Source: Sedimentisphaerales bacterium
GTDB taxonomy: Bacteria; Planctomycetota; Phycisphaerae; Sedimentisphaerales; SM23-30
Direction: 5' to 3'
DNA length: 5,467 nucleotides
Assembly (NCBI GenBank): GCA_030636065.1
Contig: DAOVXR010000134.1
Span: 1-5,467 of the forward strand
Within the stretch, counting starts at the first letter, position 1; each line of letters starts with the position of its first letter. Shown one piece after another: positions 1 to 5,307 of this stretch. The notes beneath the pieces are model-generated. The model searched no databases and was not told where the DNA came from. It was given only the letters and a program-made list of their open reading frames with translations. Position numbers and translations under genes: made by a program.

Positions 1-1964
1 CCTCGGCCATCGTGCCGCATCCCACACGTTCGCTGATCGTGGTAGTGGCCCCGGCGGAGTTAATAGCGGAGATGGAAAAGGTGGTCGCCGAGGAACTGGA
101 CGAAGCTCCGTCAGAGCCGCCCAAGCCGCCGATGTTCCAGGAATATATTTCACTGAAATACATAGACGCGATGGAATTTGTTTATATTCTCAGGAACAAC
201 GAAACACTTACGGAACGCCAGGACTGGCTGTTCGACATAAAAGACTTTAAGAGACCCGCCAATCTGTTGAACAAACTGATGGATCACAAGGACCTTTTGT
301 GCCAACTCATCAAGGGACAGTTTTCTCAAAAGATGCTGGCCCTGCTGAAAACGTATGACGGTGCCGTGCCGTCCGAGGTATTGAAAGAAACCCTGGTGGA
401 GGAAATGAATATTATTATCCAGGGCAGTAACCTGTACGACGAAGAGCGTCTCCGGCACATCCAACTGCCGAAGGAGTTGAAAAGACTGATTAATCAAACA
501 GGTTTGGACAGCAGTATCATACGAATTAACCGTACGATTCTGGAGGCGGCTTATCCGCAGGAAATCGATAAAGTCAAATATAAATTCAAGTCGTCTGTGG
601 CGCCAAATAATATTCTGATTGTATCCAGTCATAACGAAAACCTACTGAAAAAAATCGTGGAATTTAAAAAGAATCTGGATGTTGATTTCAAAGAACTGCG
701 CTATATACCGCTTAGCTATGCCAAGGCTGAAGAGGTGGCGGGCATGCTCACCAAGCTATACCCTGAGCAGTTGCCGATGCCGCCGTCGGGACTGGAGCAG
801 ACGGCCGGGGAAAAGAAGGAAGTAAAAGAAAGCGAAGAAGCATTTGAAGAAGCAACGCTGCTATCAGAGGTAACCCGGACTGAACTGGAAGGGCTTGGGA
901 TTTATGATCCGGGTATGCAGTCGCGGATCAGCCGTTCGCTAAGGCTGGTAGCGAAAAAAGAACTGCTCATCGTGCCTGACAAGACGCGGAATTACCTGAT
1001 GATCTACACTTATTCCCGGAATTTCCCGAAGATTCTCGATCTGATCGAGGAACTCGACAAACCGCAAAAACAGGTATTCATCGATGTCTATATAGCTCAG
1101 GTTTCGCTGGACGACGCCCTTGAAATAGGGATCGACTGGAGCCTGACAGGGCCAGCGACCAACATCGAGCGAAAAGGTGAAACAATCCCCTATACACTCG
1201 GACAAGCCTTCAATACGCAACAATTGATTAACAAGGGACTCAATTATGATTTCATCAGCGAGAACCTGGAGGTGTACCTGAGAGCGCTGCATGCGACAAA
1301 AAGCGTGGATATTATGGCCCGACCGTCTATTCTGGTGAAAAACAACGAAAAAGCAATAATGTCGCTCGGCCGTAAAGTACCTTTGGTAAAAAGCGTCAAT
1401 GTTAATATTACAGGCCTGACAACCAGTAAAATAGAATATGAAAAAATTGCTACGTCTATGACCGTTACTCCCCAGATTCATCCGGATAATTATGTTTCAC
1501 TGGATATCGAACAAACTATAAATGACATCAGTGCAGAAACATTTCAGATTTCCGAAGAATTTAATCCCCAGGTCATCCTGATGCGTGAGGCCATTACTAA
1601 ACTGCGGGTCAAGGACGGCCAGACAGTCTGTCTTGGAGGGTTTATTACAGACGATATAACTTCCGACGAAAAGAAAGTTCCTCTGTTAGGCGATATTCCC
1701 ATTCTGGGTCATCTGTTTAAGTACAGTGTTCAGTCGCGGACTAAGAGGGAACTGGTTATTTTTATTACCCCGCATATTATGGAGACTCCATCCGAATTAT
1801 TGAGGATGACCAACGAACAACGGGCATTCAGCGGCGCCGAGGTTCGTGAAGAGCGACGCAATAAAGATATTCTCGAGCCACAGGTGGATTTGCGTCCGCC
1901 GCCGTTCAATGAACCGATACCAAAGGCCCTTAAATCGGATAGGTCGAACGGAGTGTCGCCATAA
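1..1964 (+). CDS. Secretin (GspD/PilQ superfamily outer-membrane channel), 5'-truncated by the window edge
   Basis: This is the C-terminal part of a secretin, the multimeric outer-membrane channel of type II secretion and type IV pilus systems. The frame (codons from base 3) is open to the window edge, so the GTG at base 12 is not the start. It falls inside an N-domain ending (PTRSLIVVVAPAELIAEMEKV). Counting from base 12, a second N-domain opens at 45-60, is interrupted by about 100 residues and closes at 199-223. A third opens at 228-250, has a charged insertion at 256-315 and closes at 317-349. The secretin barrel spans 353-590: VFIDVYIAQVSLDDALEIGIDW at its start (residues 355-376), a VPLV gate region near 456, then RVKDGQTVCLGGF and the signature VPLLGDIPILGHLFK (556-570), ending in LVIFITPHIM. 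About 60 Pro- and charge-rich residues follow, a possible pilotin-binding tail. The family call is firm; the secretion-system type is not decided. No other secretion gene lies in the window. Confidence 0.93.
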   Translation, partial: SAIVPHPTRSLIVVVAPAELIAEMEKVVAEELDEAPSEPPKPPMFQEYISLKYIDAMEFVYILRNNETLTERQDWLFDIKDFKRPANLLNKLMDHKDLLCQLIKGQFSQKMLALLKTYDGAVPSEVLKETLVEEMNIIIQGSNLYDEERLRHIQLPKELKRLINQTGLDSSIIRINRTILEAAYPQEIDKVKYKFKSSVAPNNILIVSSHNENLLKKIVEFKKNLDVDFKELRYIPLSYAKAEEVAGMLTKLYPEQLPMPPSGLEQTAGEKKEVKESEEAFEEATLLSEVTRTELEGLGIYDPGMQSRISRSLRLVAKKELLIVPDKTRNYLMIYTYSRNFPKILDLIEELDKPQKQVFIDVYIAQVSLDDALEIGIDWSLTGPATNIERKGETIPYTLGQAFNTQQLINKGLNYDFISENLEVYLRALHATKSVDIMARPSILVKNNEKAIMSLGRKVPLVKSVNVNITGLTTSKIEYEKIATSMTVTPQIHPDNYVSLDIEQTINDISAETFQISEEFNPQVILMREAITKLRVKDGQTVCLGGFITDDITSDEKKVPLLGDIPILGHLFKYSVQSRTKRELVIFITPHIMETPSELLRMTNEQRAFSGAEVREERRNKDILEPQVDLRPPPFNEPIPKALKSDRSNGVSP

Positions 1965-1983
1965 AAAGAAAAAAGTTGTGGGT

Positions 1984-1997
1984 GGTGAGTGGTGAGA
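1984..1997. repeat. Heptamer tandem repeat (GGTGAGT, GGTGAGA)
   Basis: Two units of a 7-base repeat, GGTGAGT then GGTGAGA, lie 20 bases after the secretin stop, in the 68-base convergent gap before the end of the Gln-rich gene. A purine-rich run with AATACAGAGG follows. The same heptamer recurs at 2516-2536, on the other side of the Gln-rich gene. I see no convincing terminator hairpin in this gap. Confidence 0.55.
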
Positions 1998-2032
1998 AAT
2001 ACAGAGGAGAGAAATGGTGTGATATATCGTAC

Positions 2033-2470
2033 TTAGGGTTTATCGGCAAGCTGCCGGCGCAGTCTGCTGATGTCTTCTGAGACGATTCCTTTGAGGATGT
2101 CTTCTACAAACGGATTGTGGTTTCGGTAAGCGGGGATTACTTTTTGTCGCTGGTTCTGAACTGTCATTGATATTTCATCTGTTTCGGCTGGGACAGTTTG
2201 CTCTGTTTCGTCCGGGTCAGCTTGCTCGATAGTGATAACAGATTCTTCGTCGGCGATCTGGGGGGTCTCGAAATTCACCTCTTGCGGCGCTTCCTGTGGT
2301 TGTTGAGGGGCTTCGGAAAAAGACTTCTGCTGCTGTTCCTGCTTCTGTTCCCGCTGTTGCTCCTGTTCCTGTTGTGCGCGGTCGGCGGCTTCCCGGCAGG
2401 CGAGCAGTAAGTCCTGTCGTGCCTTTTCGATCTGTCCAGAATCAGAGGATATATTTTCGTGAGGACTCAT
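2033..2470 (-). CDS. Gln/Glu-rich small hypothetical protein
   Basis: I do not recognise this 145-residue protein. It has no signal peptide and no membrane segment, so it is probably cytoplasmic. Residues 12-50 are predicted helical and include an unbroken Gln/Glu/Arg/Lys stretch at 33-49 (EQEQQREQKQEQQQK), probably a coiled coil or a flexible charged helix. Residues 51-105 are acidic and rich in Pro and Gln, so likely disordered. The C-terminal 40 residues (IPAYRNHNPFVEDILKG, then SRLRRQL) look more like a conserved peptide and may be the functional part. The ATG at 2470 is the only good start; the ribosome binding site is weak, and the candidate promoter lies so close that the message may be leaderless. 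The gene is convergent with the secretin. The regular composition and high codon bias against stops support real coding, but no function can be given. Confidence 0.6.
   Translation of the reverse strand: MSPHENISSDSGQIEKARQDLLLACREAADRAQQEQEQQREQKQEQQQKSFSEAPQQPQEAPQEVNFETPQIADEESVITIEQADPDETEQTVPAETDEISMTVQNQRQKVIPAYRNHNPFVEDILKGIVSEDISRLRRQLADKP
2324..2374 (-). repeat. CAG/CAA/GAA-type low-complexity coding repeat
   Basis: This stretch encodes residues 33-49 of the Gln-rich protein. It is a degenerate trinucleotide/hexanucleotide repeat of CAG, CAA, GAA and GAG codons on the minus strand, the kind of sequence that can change length by slippage. On the plus strand it reads as a false leucine-rich frame. 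Confidence 0.5.
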
Positions 2471-2476
2471 AAAACC

Positions 2477-2505
2477 ATCTTAAAGGTAAAGGCGTAAATG
2501 GTAAA
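2477..2505 (-). promoter_or_regulatory. Candidate promoter of the Gln-rich gene
   Basis: On the minus strand TTTACC (plus 2500-2505) and TAAGAT (plus 2477-2482) are separated by 17 bases. Each matches 4 of 6 bases of the sigma-70-type consensus. Transcription would begin at about the A of the ATG at 2470, giving a leaderless message. This is weak evidence: the region is built from repeated GGTAAAGGC units, so the match may be chance. Confidence 0.3.
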
Positions 2506-2508
2506 GGC
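2485..2508. repeat. GGTAAAGGC direct repeat
   Basis: Two perfect copies of GGTAAAGGC lie at 2485-2493 and 2500-2508, 15 bases apart and separated by GTAAAT. They sit just upstream of the Gln-rich gene and overlap its candidate promoter. They may be a binding site for a dimeric regulator or simply part of the low-complexity intergenic DNA. Confidence 0.45.
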
Positions 2509-2515
2509 AAAAATA

Positions 2516-2536
2516 AATGAGTGGTGAGTGGCGAGT
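2516..2536. repeat. Heptamer tandem repeat (AATGAGT, GGTGAGT, GGCGAGT)
   Basis: Three adjacent 7-base units, AATGAGT, GGTGAGT and GGCGAGT, repeat the heptamer found at 1984-1997. A further GGTGAGAAA at 2567 followed by AATACAGAAGG at 2581 echoes the sequence following the first array. The Gln-rich gene is thus flanked on both sides by related degenerate repeats. Confidence 0.55.
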
Positions 2537-2561
2537 TCGCCTCGGCGAATCTGCCTACGGC
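2536..2561. repeat. GC-rich palindromes inside the 2471-2658 intergenic region
   Basis: TTCGCCTCGGCGAA (2536-2549) is a perfect palindrome apart from its two central bases and could fold as a 5-bp stem with a CTCG loop. GCCTACGGC (2553-2561) is a second small self-complementary element. Both resemble the GCCTTCGGC units before the pterin gene. The 188-base gap holding them contains no credible gene. Confidence 0.4.
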
Positions 2562-2614
2562 ACGATGGTGAGAAAGAGAGAATACAGAAGGAACGAATAA
2601 TAGAAAGCCGCCAT

Positions 2615-2632
2615 CGTCTGTCCTTCCAGACG
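2615..2632 (-). terminator. Possible terminator hairpin of the J-like gene
   Basis: CGTCTG and CAGACG form a perfect 6-bp stem around a 6-base loop, 27-44 bases past the stop of the minus-strand J-like gene. No run of T follows on that strand, so it is not a classical intrinsic terminator. It may protect the 3' end or be a dispersed palindrome. Confidence 0.3.
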
Positions 2633-2658
2633 CTGCCATCCGTTGTGGGGACGGGGGA

Positions 2659-3396
2659 CTAAACAGACAGAAAGTAAATGATCAGAGCGTTGGCAATCGC
2701 TGCCAGCAGGGCGGTCAGGCCGACCGTTATAATCAGACTTTTGAGACGGGGTGATTGGGTTAGGGCCGGCGCCGGAGGCGCGGTGGCCGGATGGGTGGGT
2801 CGGGCTTTCCGTTCGGCCGGTGAGGGTAAATAAAGTTTGTTCTGCCGAACGGACTCGACGATCTGAGCGATCAGTAAATTGGCCTGAAATAAAGGTATGT
2901 TCCAGCTATCAGCGAGACGCAAAAGTTCACGGCGGGAATCGAACCGAATCAGGTCGCCCTCCAAACGATAAATCACCTCACGACAAAATTGGTCCTCTGT
3001 CTGGTTTTGTTTTTTCCGGTCGGCTGATGTAATCTCAGGTTGTTTGGGGGGAAGCCCAAAATACCCGACAGCCGTTCTGTCAGACAGAAATGCCCCATTT
3101 TTTATGGCTGATTTGACCGGTGGGCGGTTCGATATTTGCCTGTGGTCGGCCACACGCCGGGCAAGCAGGCTTAACGGCTGGGCCGAGAGGCGAGCAGGCG
3201 AAGTTGAGTCGGAAGACGGCTTAAGGGCCTTGTAGGCCCGCCGCACCGCGGTTAGTAAATCATTGCGATAAAAACGCAACGGACCCCGGCGGGTAAGACG
3301 CAAAAAACGCAGTTGGCTGCGTTGATAGGCCGTATCGAGTCGATCCGGGGTTACCGGATGGGTCAATTGCAAAATTGTCAAATAATCATTAGACAT
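2659..3396 (-). CDS. Tail-anchored J-domain-like protein lacking the HPD motif
   Basis: The N-terminal 60 residues resemble a degenerate J domain: NDYLTILQL (3-11) fits helix I, TPDRLDTAYQRSQLRFL (16-32) fits helix II, and RNDLLTAVRRAYKALK (44-59) fits the last helix. The HPD tripeptide that stimulates Hsp70 is absent; the inter-helix loop reads LTRRGPLRF. A basic, Pro/Ser-rich linker follows, then a helical segment at about 132-186 (RRELLRLADSWNIPLFQANL). A Pro/Ala-rich stretch leads into a single C-terminal membrane helix (SLIITVGLTALLAAIANAL, 220-238) with only a few residues after it. This suggests a tail-anchored protein facing the cytoplasm. I chose ATG 3396, with AGAGAG six bases upstream; a TTG at 3414 in the same frame overlaps the predicted -10 box. 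It is transcribed divergently from the gene at 3531. The exact function is unknown and the J-like reading is an inference. Confidence 0.7.
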   Translation of the reverse strand: MSNDYLTILQLTHPVTPDRLDTAYQRSQLRFLRLTRRGPLRFYRNDLLTAVRRAYKALKPSSDSTSPARLSAQPLSLLARRVADHRQISNRPPVKSAIKNGAFLSDRTAVGYFGLPPKQPEITSADRKKQNQTEDQFCREVIYRLEGDLIRFDSRRELLRLADSWNIPLFQANLLIAQIVESVRQNKLYLPSPAERKARPTHPATAPPAPALTQSPRLKSLIITVGLTALLAAIANALIIYFLSV

Positions 3397-3413
3397 ATCA
3401 GGCTCTCTAATCA

Positions 3414-3443
3414 ATGATAACAGATCAGCAGTGCCTTTGTTAA
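3414..3443 (-). promoter_or_regulatory. Promoter of the J-like gene
   Basis: On the minus strand TTAACA (plus 3438-3443) and TATCAT (plus 3414-3419) are separated by 18 bases. Each matches 5 of 6 bases of the -35 and -10 consensus. Transcription should start near 3407, leaving a leader of about 11 bases that holds the GAGAG ribosome binding site before ATG 3396. This argues against the TTG at 3414 as the start codon. Confidence 0.55.
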
Positions 3444-3481
3444 GGTGCTAATTGGACTAAACCGGCCGACGAGAGAAAAAA

Positions 3482-3497
3482 AACACGGGAACGTGTT
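3482..3497. promoter_or_regulatory. 16-bp inverted repeat, candidate operator
   Basis: AACACG-GGAA-CGTGTT is a perfect 6-bp inverted repeat around GGAA. It occupies the place where the -35 box of the plus-strand promoter (TATAAT at 3510) would be, and no good -35 hexamer is visible. This arrangement fits a dimeric regulator that either activates or blocks that promoter. As RNA it could form a hairpin with a GNRA-type loop, but it lies upstream of the expected transcription start. Confidence 0.4.
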
Positions 3498-3509
3498 GCT
3501 TATGACGGT

Positions 3510-3515
3510 TATAAT
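3510..3515 (+). promoter_or_regulatory. -10 box (TATAAT) of the YpmS-like gene
   Basis: A perfect TATAAT lies 15 bases before ATG 3531. Transcription would begin about 3522, so the leader would be only about 9 bases and holds no clear Shine-Dalgarno sequence. No -35 element is recognisable; the inverted repeat at 3482-3497 takes its place. Confidence 0.5.
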
Positions 3516-3530
3516 GGTCAGAGTTGATAA

Positions 3531-4286
3531 ATGACCGAAAATAAATCGAAAAAAAAGCTGAAAAGCCTACTCATCGCTCTGTTGATACTGACGGACATAG
3601 TGATGATTGTGGGCGTAATCGCCTATTTTCTGCTGATTGCCTTGCCAAAGGATTATCGTCCGCAGGTGCCCGACAAGGCCCAACAGAAACAGGCGGAAGA
3701 TATTATGTGGAAGAAGTCCGAAGAGTACCACAATAATATGTATGAAACGAAACGCTTCAGCGTACGGTTCTCCGAACAGTTGCTTAATACAATGCTTCTA
3801 CACGGGGAGACACAAGAATATTGCCGGAAACTCATAGGCCGATTTGCGGAACTTCCGCGGCAGCCCCAATTGAGACTGACAAGAGATACGATAGAATTTA
3901 TGGGGCGATTCAGATATAAAAAAATGGATTTTGTAATGACAGTAGGGTTCAGGATCGTCCCTGTCAATTCCGGCAGGTTGAAATTGACTATGATCCCGGT
4001 TAAATTAGGGCGGCTGACGGTGCCGTATTCTATGGTTCAGGCACGGCTTGGCCGGCTGACGGCGGGGCTGGAAGAACGGGGATTGAAAAATATAGAGGGC
4101 AAGGCGAAATCGGTAAATAATGCCAACAGGTTCTCGGCTGTTTTGCTCGGATTACTTGAGAAACAAGAAGTGGTACTGGACAATGAGTACCAGGCATTTA
4201 AGGACCGACGGGCGCGTATGACAGGGATACGGGTCAGTAAAGGCCAGATAGAACTGGAGTTTCAGCCTATCGGTCAGTTGAAATAA
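3531..4286 (+). CDS. Membrane-anchored YpmS/DUF2140-like protein
   Basis: The 251-residue protein starts with a short basic segment (KSKKKLK) and one long hydrophobic helix (12-38), most likely an uncleaved anchor. The remaining 210 residues would lie outside the cytoplasmic membrane. Several features recall the YpmS/DUF2140 family: FSEQLLNTML after the anchor (79-88), the beta-rich LRLTRDTIEFMGRF (114-127), SGRLKLTMIPVKLGRLTVP (147-165), and a closing VSKGQIELEF (235-244). Proteins of that family have this plan of anchor plus lipid-binding-like beta sheet, but their function is not settled. The hydrophobic-polar alternation fits a beta-rich fold. The start is supported by position behind a perfect TATAAT, although the ribosome binding site is weak. 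It may be cotranscribed with the pterin gene 114 bases downstream; no terminator is evident between them. The family link is by eye and could be wrong. Confidence 0.65.
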   Translation: MTENKSKKKLKSLLIALLILTDIVMIVGVIAYFLLIALPKDYRPQVPDKAQQKQAEDIMWKKSEEYHNNMYETKRFSVRFSEQLLNTMLLHGETQEYCRKLIGRFAELPRQPQLRLTRDTIEFMGRFRYKKMDFVMTVGFRIVPVNSGRLKLTMIPVKLGRLTVPYSMVQARLGRLTAGLEERGLKNIEGKAKSVNNANRFSAVLLGLLEKQEVVLDNEYQAFKDRRARMTGIRVSKGQIELEFQPIGQLK

Positions 4287-4302
4287 TTTTACCTGGTTCC
4301 AT

Positions 4303-4339
4303 GCCGAGGACTGTACAAAAGTACCTCTGGGCCTTCGGC
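4303..4339 (+). promoter_or_regulatory. Possible structured leader before the pterin gene
   Basis: GCCGAGG (4303-4309) can pair with CCTTCGGC (4332-4339) with one bulged T. It encloses GTAC-AAAA-GTAC (4313-4324), a 4-bp stem with an AAAA loop. The structure lies in the 114-base gap before ATG 4401 and has no T run after it. I cannot match it to a known riboswitch class (preQ1 and tetrahydrofolate were considered). Confidence 0.3.
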
Positions 4340-4361
4340 GGACAAGTTCACCTTCGGCGGA
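4332..4361. repeat. CCTTCGGCGGA direct repeat
   Basis: Two perfect 11-base copies, CCTTCGGCGGA at 4332-4342 and 4351-4361, are spaced 19 bases apart upstream of the pterin gene. Each contains a small GCC/GGC-type self-complementary core like those at 2536-2561. The first copy provides the 3' arm of the leader stem at 4303-4339, so the second copy could act as an alternative pairing partner. Confidence 0.5.
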
Positions 4362-4400
4362 AAGTAGCACCCGACGGCAATAGATAAACGGAAGCAAATA

Positions 4401-5159
4401 ATGGTACGGATAACACGAGGTATATCGTTACACATCAGTGCGGCGGAAGACAACCTGCTTATGGGGTTGGCTGGTTCGCTTTCTCTGGACCGGGTGCCTT
4501 TGACACTCTGGTTCACTTACGAAAGTTCTCACATCAATGAAAGTGGTATGGTAGTCAACGTAACCGAGATAAATAATGCCCTGCGTAATGAACTGGGCAG
4601 GCAACCGGTCGGAATACGTAACGCCGAGGTGCTGTTAAACTGGGCGTGGGAGGTTATGCGGGATAAATTCGAGCATTGCCGACTGCGACGGCTGACACTG
4701 GATATTCATAAATCACTTGCTGTCACAAGGGATTCCGAGGAGCCTGAAATGATTCAGATTACTACGAAATATGAACTGGCGGCGTCTCATCGGCTTTGGA
4801 ACCGCAAATGGGATGAGCAGCGGAACCGGCAGATGTTCGGCAAATGCAGTAACCCGGCAGGGCACGGGCACAACTATTTGCTGGAGGTAACAATCAGCGG
4901 CAAATCCGATGCCGAAACCGGACGGGTAGCGTTTCCGGATGATATTGACAGGATAGTTCGCGAACAGGTGATCGAACGATTCGATCATAAGAACCTCAAC
5001 GAAGACACGCATGAATTCGCCGAACGGATGCCTACAGTAGAGAATATGGCTCAGGTGTTCTGGGAAAGGCTTGCCGACAGATTTGATCATGCCCAACTGG
5101 TACGAATAAAACTGTGGGAGACGTCAAGTACCTACGCCGAATATTACGGTACTGAGTAA
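4401..5159 (+). CDS. Two-domain 6-pyruvoyltetrahydropterin synthase / 6-carboxytetrahydropterin synthase family protein
   Basis: PTPS-family enzymes convert 7,8-dihydroneopterin triphosphate to 6-pyruvoyltetrahydropterin or, as QueD, to 6-carboxytetrahydropterin for queuosine-type 7-deazaguanines. The C-terminal domain (117-252) is complete: zinc ligands His130, His155 and His157, catalytic Cys149, Asp195-His196 and pterin-anchoring Glu240. Their spacings equal those I recall for mammalian PTPS. The motif FGKCSNPAGHGHNY has five residues between Cys and HGH; E. coli-type QueD has three. Residues 1-116 look like a second copy of the fold: GMVVNVTEINNALRNEL parallels GRVAFPDDIDRIVREQV, and NAEVLLNWAWEVM parallels TVENMAQVFWERL. 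This copy lacks the His, Cys and HGH residues. ATG 4401 follows GGAAG by six bases, and a TAG 36 bases upstream closes the frame. T-fold enzymes build barrels from several subunits, so the dead half may be structural. The family is sure; the product (BH4-type or QueD-type) is not. Confidence 0.9.
   Translation: MVRITRGISLHISAAEDNLLMGLAGSLSLDRVPLTLWFTYESSHINESGMVVNVTEINNALRNELGRQPVGIRNAEVLLNWAWEVMRDKFEHCRLRRLTLDIHKSLAVTRDSEEPEMIQITTKYELAASHRLWNRKWDEQRNRQMFGKCSNPAGHGHNYLLEVTISGKSDAETGRVAFPDDIDRIVREQVIERFDHKNLNEDTHEFAERMPTVENMAQVFWERLADRFDHAQLVRIKLWETSSTYAEYYGTE
4737..4751 (+). promoter_or_regulatory. Internal ribosome binding site and ATG within the pterin gene
   Basis: GAGGAG at 4737-4742 lies six bases before an in-frame ATG at 4749 (Met117). 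This is a better Shine-Dalgarno than the one at 4401. Initiation here would yield a free-standing 136-residue enzyme starting MIQITTKYELAASH, normal length for a single-domain PTPS/QueD. The same bases also encode Glu-Glu-Pro-Glu in the domain linker, so the match may be a coincidence. Confidence 0.35.
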
Positions 5160-5168
5160 GAGAGAATT

Positions 5169-5196
5169 CAGAAGATAGAAGACAGAAAACAGAAAT
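5169..5196. repeat. Four-unit heptamer repeat (CAGAAGA type)
   Basis: Four consecutive 7-base units, CAGAAGA, TAGAAGA, CAGAAAA and CAGAAAT, begin nine bases after the pterin gene stop. The unit differs from the GGTGAGT heptamers near the Gln-rich gene but has the same period and purine bias. Confidence 0.6.
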
Positions 5197-5198
5197 TT

Positions 5199-5220
5199 AA
5201 CCACGGATTTCACCGAGGCA
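5199..5220. repeat. AACCACGGATTTCACCGAGG-type intergenic repeat fragment
   Basis: This sequence resembles the AACCACRGATT..CACNGA stretches that I recall as dispersed, non-coding repeats in genomes of several bacterial phyla. Recognition is from memory, and only one copy is present here. Confidence 0.4.
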
Positions 5221-5279
5221 GGGGGCGCAGGGATCGGGGGATTCTTAAGTAGCCCGGGCCATGCCCGCCATATTGTAGA

Positions 5280-5296
5280 GTGGGGCTTTGACCCAC
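5280..5296. repeat. GTGGG-CCCAC hairpin of a dispersed-repeat type
   Basis: GTGGG and CCCAC enclose GCTTTGA. The wider string GTAGAGTGGGGCTTTGACCC resembles the GTAGGGTGGGGCTTTGCCCC repeats scattered in intergenic DNA of many bacteria. The present copy is imperfect, which suggests a decayed member. Confidence 0.35.
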
Positions 5297-5307
5297 GCGT
5301 TTATTAG

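Noticed and set aside
12..14. GTG at base 12 as the start of the secretin gene
   Set aside because: The frame is open to the left edge and the GTG lies inside a secretin N-domain motif, so the gene begins before the window.
150..632. Minus-strand 160-codon frame opposite the secretin
   Set aside because: It is the antisense of a clear secretin coding region and its translation has no recognisable domain.
939..1481. Minus-strand 180-codon frame opposite the secretin barrel
   Set aside because: Antisense shadow of the strongly conserved secretin domain.
2198..2410. Plus-strand leucine-rich frame that looks like a membrane peptide
   Set aside because: It is the complement of the Gln/Glu codon tract of the minus-strand gene, which makes runs of Leu and Phe codons.
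2442..2639. Minus-strand 65-codon frame upstream of the Gln-rich gene
   Set aside because: It runs through heptamer repeats and palindromes, and its translation is not protein-like.
4152..4516. Minus-strand frames across the YpmS-like/pterin gene gap
   Set aside because: They overlap well-supported genes and consist partly of repeat DNA; no start site signal is visible.
4713..5096. Minus-strand 127-codon frame opposite the PTPS domain
   Set aside because: The plus strand here encodes the full set of PTPS catalytic residues.
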